64,000 bases of DNA, from the NCBI RefSeq assembly GCF_900142515.1, contig NZ_FRBC01000008.1:1-64000 (forward strand), given 5' to 3'. The DNA comes from Pseudoselenomonas ruminantium (lineage in GTDB: Bacteria > Bacillota > Negativicutes > Selenomonadales > Selenomonadaceae). The position numbers were made by a program, and so were the translations under genes. Below the pieces are notes generated by a model. It ran no database searches and had not been told where the DNA came from. It saw only the letters and a program-made list of their open reading frames with translations. Positions 63,418 through 64,000 of the stretch are shown piece by piece; position 1 is the first letter of the stretch, and each line of letters starts with the position of its first letter.

Positions 63418-64000
63418 TTACCAAAGTTTTCCCAACATGAACCAGACCCGCTGTTTTGCCTGCGCATCCCGGCTGACATTGTCCCCCAAACCAATCCGGC
63501 GAGCATAATCCACGCGGACAAAGAAATCATTGGGGCGTGTCCAGGCCAGTCCCAGACCCCAACCTTTGAGCGTGGTATCACGCAAGGCAGCGGCATCTTC
63601 CTTGCTGCTGACATGTCCGATATCAAAATAAGTGGACAAAGCCAGCCCCTGCACACCGGGAATATGGTACCGTACTTCTGCTGTGGCCTGATAGCCATTA
63701 TCCCCGGAGCCTTCCCCCTGCGGATAGGCTCTTACGCCTGTGGCACCGCCCAAGTACATCTCTTCACTGGAATCCAAGTCTTTGCCAGCCAGCTGCGCCG
63801 TGCCCTTGAGCAGGATATCCCATTCCTTGCTGAGCTTCTGCACCACAGACAGGTCGGCTACGCCCTTACTGTAATGGCCTTTCTGCGCTAGTTCACCAAT
63901 CCGCACGCCATTTATCTTGTGCCGTCCTGCGATATGTCCGGCATAACCGGTCACACCATAGGTCACGTTGGTATTCTTTCCTTTCTTGAAGCCGCTGACT
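63418..64000 (-). CDS. C-terminal part of a TpsB-type outer-membrane transporter (ShlB/FhaC family), cut by the window end
   Basis: The last 194 or so residues of a two-partner secretion pore. Beta-strand pattern and the family motifs SSEEMYLGGATGVRAYPQGEGSGDNGYQATAEVRY (conserved GGxxxVRGY-like loop) and the end VWFMLGKLW with a terminal aromatic residue mark an Omp85-superfamily barrel. The frame is open to the window edge at 64000. It lies 15 bp upstream of the TpsA gene, in the usual order tpsB-tpsA. Confidence 0.9.
   Translation of the reverse strand, partial: VSGFKKGKNTNVTYGVTGYAGHIAGRHKINGVRIGELAQKGHYSKGVADLSVVQKLSKEWDILLKGTAQLAGKDLDSSEEMYLGGATGVRAYPQGEGSGDNGYQATAEVRYHIPGVQGLALSTYFDIGHVSSKEDAAALRDTTLKGWGLGLAWTRPNDFFVRVDYARRIGLGDNVSRDAQAKQRVWFMLGKLW

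Overview
The window looks like chromosomal DNA of an anaerobic Negativicutes bacterium of the Selenomonas type. This is an inference from gene content. It combines Firmicutes-style traits (strong AGGAGG ribosome sites, a paired GlgC/GlgD ADP-glucose pyrophosphorylase, an mraZ-led wall and division cluster) with an outer-membrane trait (a two-partner secretion TpsB/TpsA pair). It also carries anaerobic functions: the NrfHA nitrite reductase and an NrdG-type activase. No rRNA or other species marker lies in the window. Most genes are on the minus strand up to about 42.4 kb; both strands are used after that.

Layout: 1-198 is the tail of an IS transposase. 333-10022 is a self-contained sugar-acid catabolic regulon: a DHDPS-family aldolase, a PdxA-type dehydrogenase, a DUF1537 kinase, a PrpR-like sigma-54 activator, an iron alcohol dehydrogenase, a cytoplasmic sialidase-fold protein, a YhcH protein and a sodium:solute symporter. 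Two sigma-54 promoters, each preceded by TTGCAA-type repeats, flank the activator gene. 10295-12095 encodes nitrite reductase NrfHA. 12324-14366 holds a small unknown gene and guaA. 14480-26663 is a six-gene glycogen operon (glgC, glgD, glgP, glgB, glgA, and a GH13-MalQ fusion). 27018-28324 holds a membrane protein, a Tat-type amidase and tRNA-Met/tRNA-Tyr. 28413-41451 is the dcw cluster (mraZ, rsmH, ftsL, murE, murF, mraY, murD, murG, murC, ddl, ftsQ, ftsZ), which lacks ftsI, ftsW and ftsA.

From 41.5 kb on there are a polysaccharide deacetylase, a glucosaminidase-TPR protein, a cupin, a decayed ascorbate-type PTS locus, a GarR-like reductase, enolase, a diguanylate cyclase, an exonuclease, a MobA-MobB fusion, a MATE exporter, an MscS channel and a chemotaxis receptor. 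Then come a small glycyl-radical-domain gene with nrdG under apparent NrdR and DnaA sites, two UspA proteins, threonine dehydratase, a GDT1-type transporter, and the TpsA/TpsB pair that runs off the end.

The most interesting items are the sigma-54 sugar-acid regulon, the stand-alone NrdD-like glycyl-radical segment with its NrdR/DnaA control region, the histone-like Lys/Thr/Ala tail on GlgB, the consensus promoter built into the ftsZ terminator hairpin, and the PTS relic created by a deletion at a short homology.
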